From NCBI GenBank assembly GCA_900765235.1, contig CAAFRK010000210.1:1-5409 (forward strand): a stretch of DNA of 5,409 nt. The letters are read 5' to 3'. Source of the DNA: an uncultured Veillonella sp. Its GTDB lineage: Bacteria > Bacillota_C > Negativicutes > Veillonellales > Veillonellaceae. Shown here piece after piece: positions 5,374 to 5,409 of the stretch; position 1 is the first letter of the stretch, and each line of letters begins with the position of its first letter. A model generated the notes under the pieces. That model was not told the origin of the DNA, made no database searches, and saw nothing but the letters and a program-made list of their open reading frames with translations. The position numbers were made by a program, and so were the translations under genes.

Positions 5374-5391
5374 ATACTGGACATACAGTAT
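5374..5391. repeat. Small dyad and direct repeat near the predicted transcription start
   Basis: ATACTG (5374-5379) and CAGTAT (5386-5391) form a 6-bp inverted repeat around six bases. ACATAC also occurs twice nine bases apart (5372-5377 and 5381-5386). It lies at the start of the predicted transcript, so it could be a second operator or a 5' hairpin. Its short length means chance is possible. Confidence 0.3.
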
Positions 5392-5409
5392 AGCACGGTT
5401 AGTAATACA

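Larger units (their letters stand above)
5222..5409. other. Intergenic region upstream of the MerR gene and of an unseen rightward gene
   Basis: This 188-base stretch has no convincing coding frame. Its left third carries the MerR ribosome binding site and, less certainly, its leftward promoter (CTGAAA at 5264-5269 and TAATAT at 5241-5246 on the minus strand, 17-base spacer, both poor matches). The middle is very AT-rich (5286-5325), which could act as an UP-like or flexible element. The right third has the rightward MerR-type promoter and the start of its leader. Confidence 0.6.

Noticed and set aside
1..5409. CRISPR array, tRNA or rRNA gene, insertion sequence or riboswitch
   Set aside because: No regularly spaced repeats, cloverleaf-like segments, transposase motifs or long structured leaders were seen on either strand.

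Overview
This is a moderately AT-rich, gene-dense bacterial window with strong GGAG/AGGAGG ribosome binding sites. It has several anaerobe-type genes: a NifB-family radical SAM enzyme, a membrane polyferredoxin and selenium-handling proteins. The protein style and gene mix suggest an anaerobic Firmicute of the Negativicutes, most likely Veillonella or a close relative. That is an inference from familiarity with the proteins, not from a marker gene.

Left part (1-1974, + strand): three genes packed as an operon. They are the C-terminal end of an extracellular solute-binding protein of the ModA-like class (cut by the window edge), a four-helix membrane protein with two ferredoxin-type 4Fe-4S motifs (overlapping the previous gene by 8 bases), and a compact NifB-family radical SAM protein two bases further on. 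NifB builds the 8Fe carbide precursor of nitrogenase cofactors. Here it sits beside an electron-transfer protein and a transporter part, with no nif structural gene visible. A 12-bp hairpin at 1983-2010 separates this operon from the convergent cysteine desulfurase gene.

Middle part (2025-4630): a probable selenium/sulfur-handling module arranged around a divergent promoter region (3183-3302). Leftward is a class-V aminotransferase-fold cysteine desulfurase of the EF2568-like family. Rightward are a YedE-type putative selenium transporter and a small DUF3343 Se/S-carrier-like protein. A plausible division of labour is import of a selenium compound by YedE, with the desulfurase and the DUF3343 cysteine (Cys40) mobilising or carrying reactive Se or S. 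The individual steps are inferred.

Right part (4635-5409): a branched hairpin and a strong 15-bp terminator lie between DUF3343 and a convergent MerR-family regulator of the AdhR/NmlR type (4724-5221, - strand). Beyond the regulator is a 188-base non-coding stretch. It holds a rightward promoter with the MerR-typical 19-bp spacer and an inverted repeat that nearly matches the AdhR operator of Bacillus subtilis. The controlled gene lies off the right edge.
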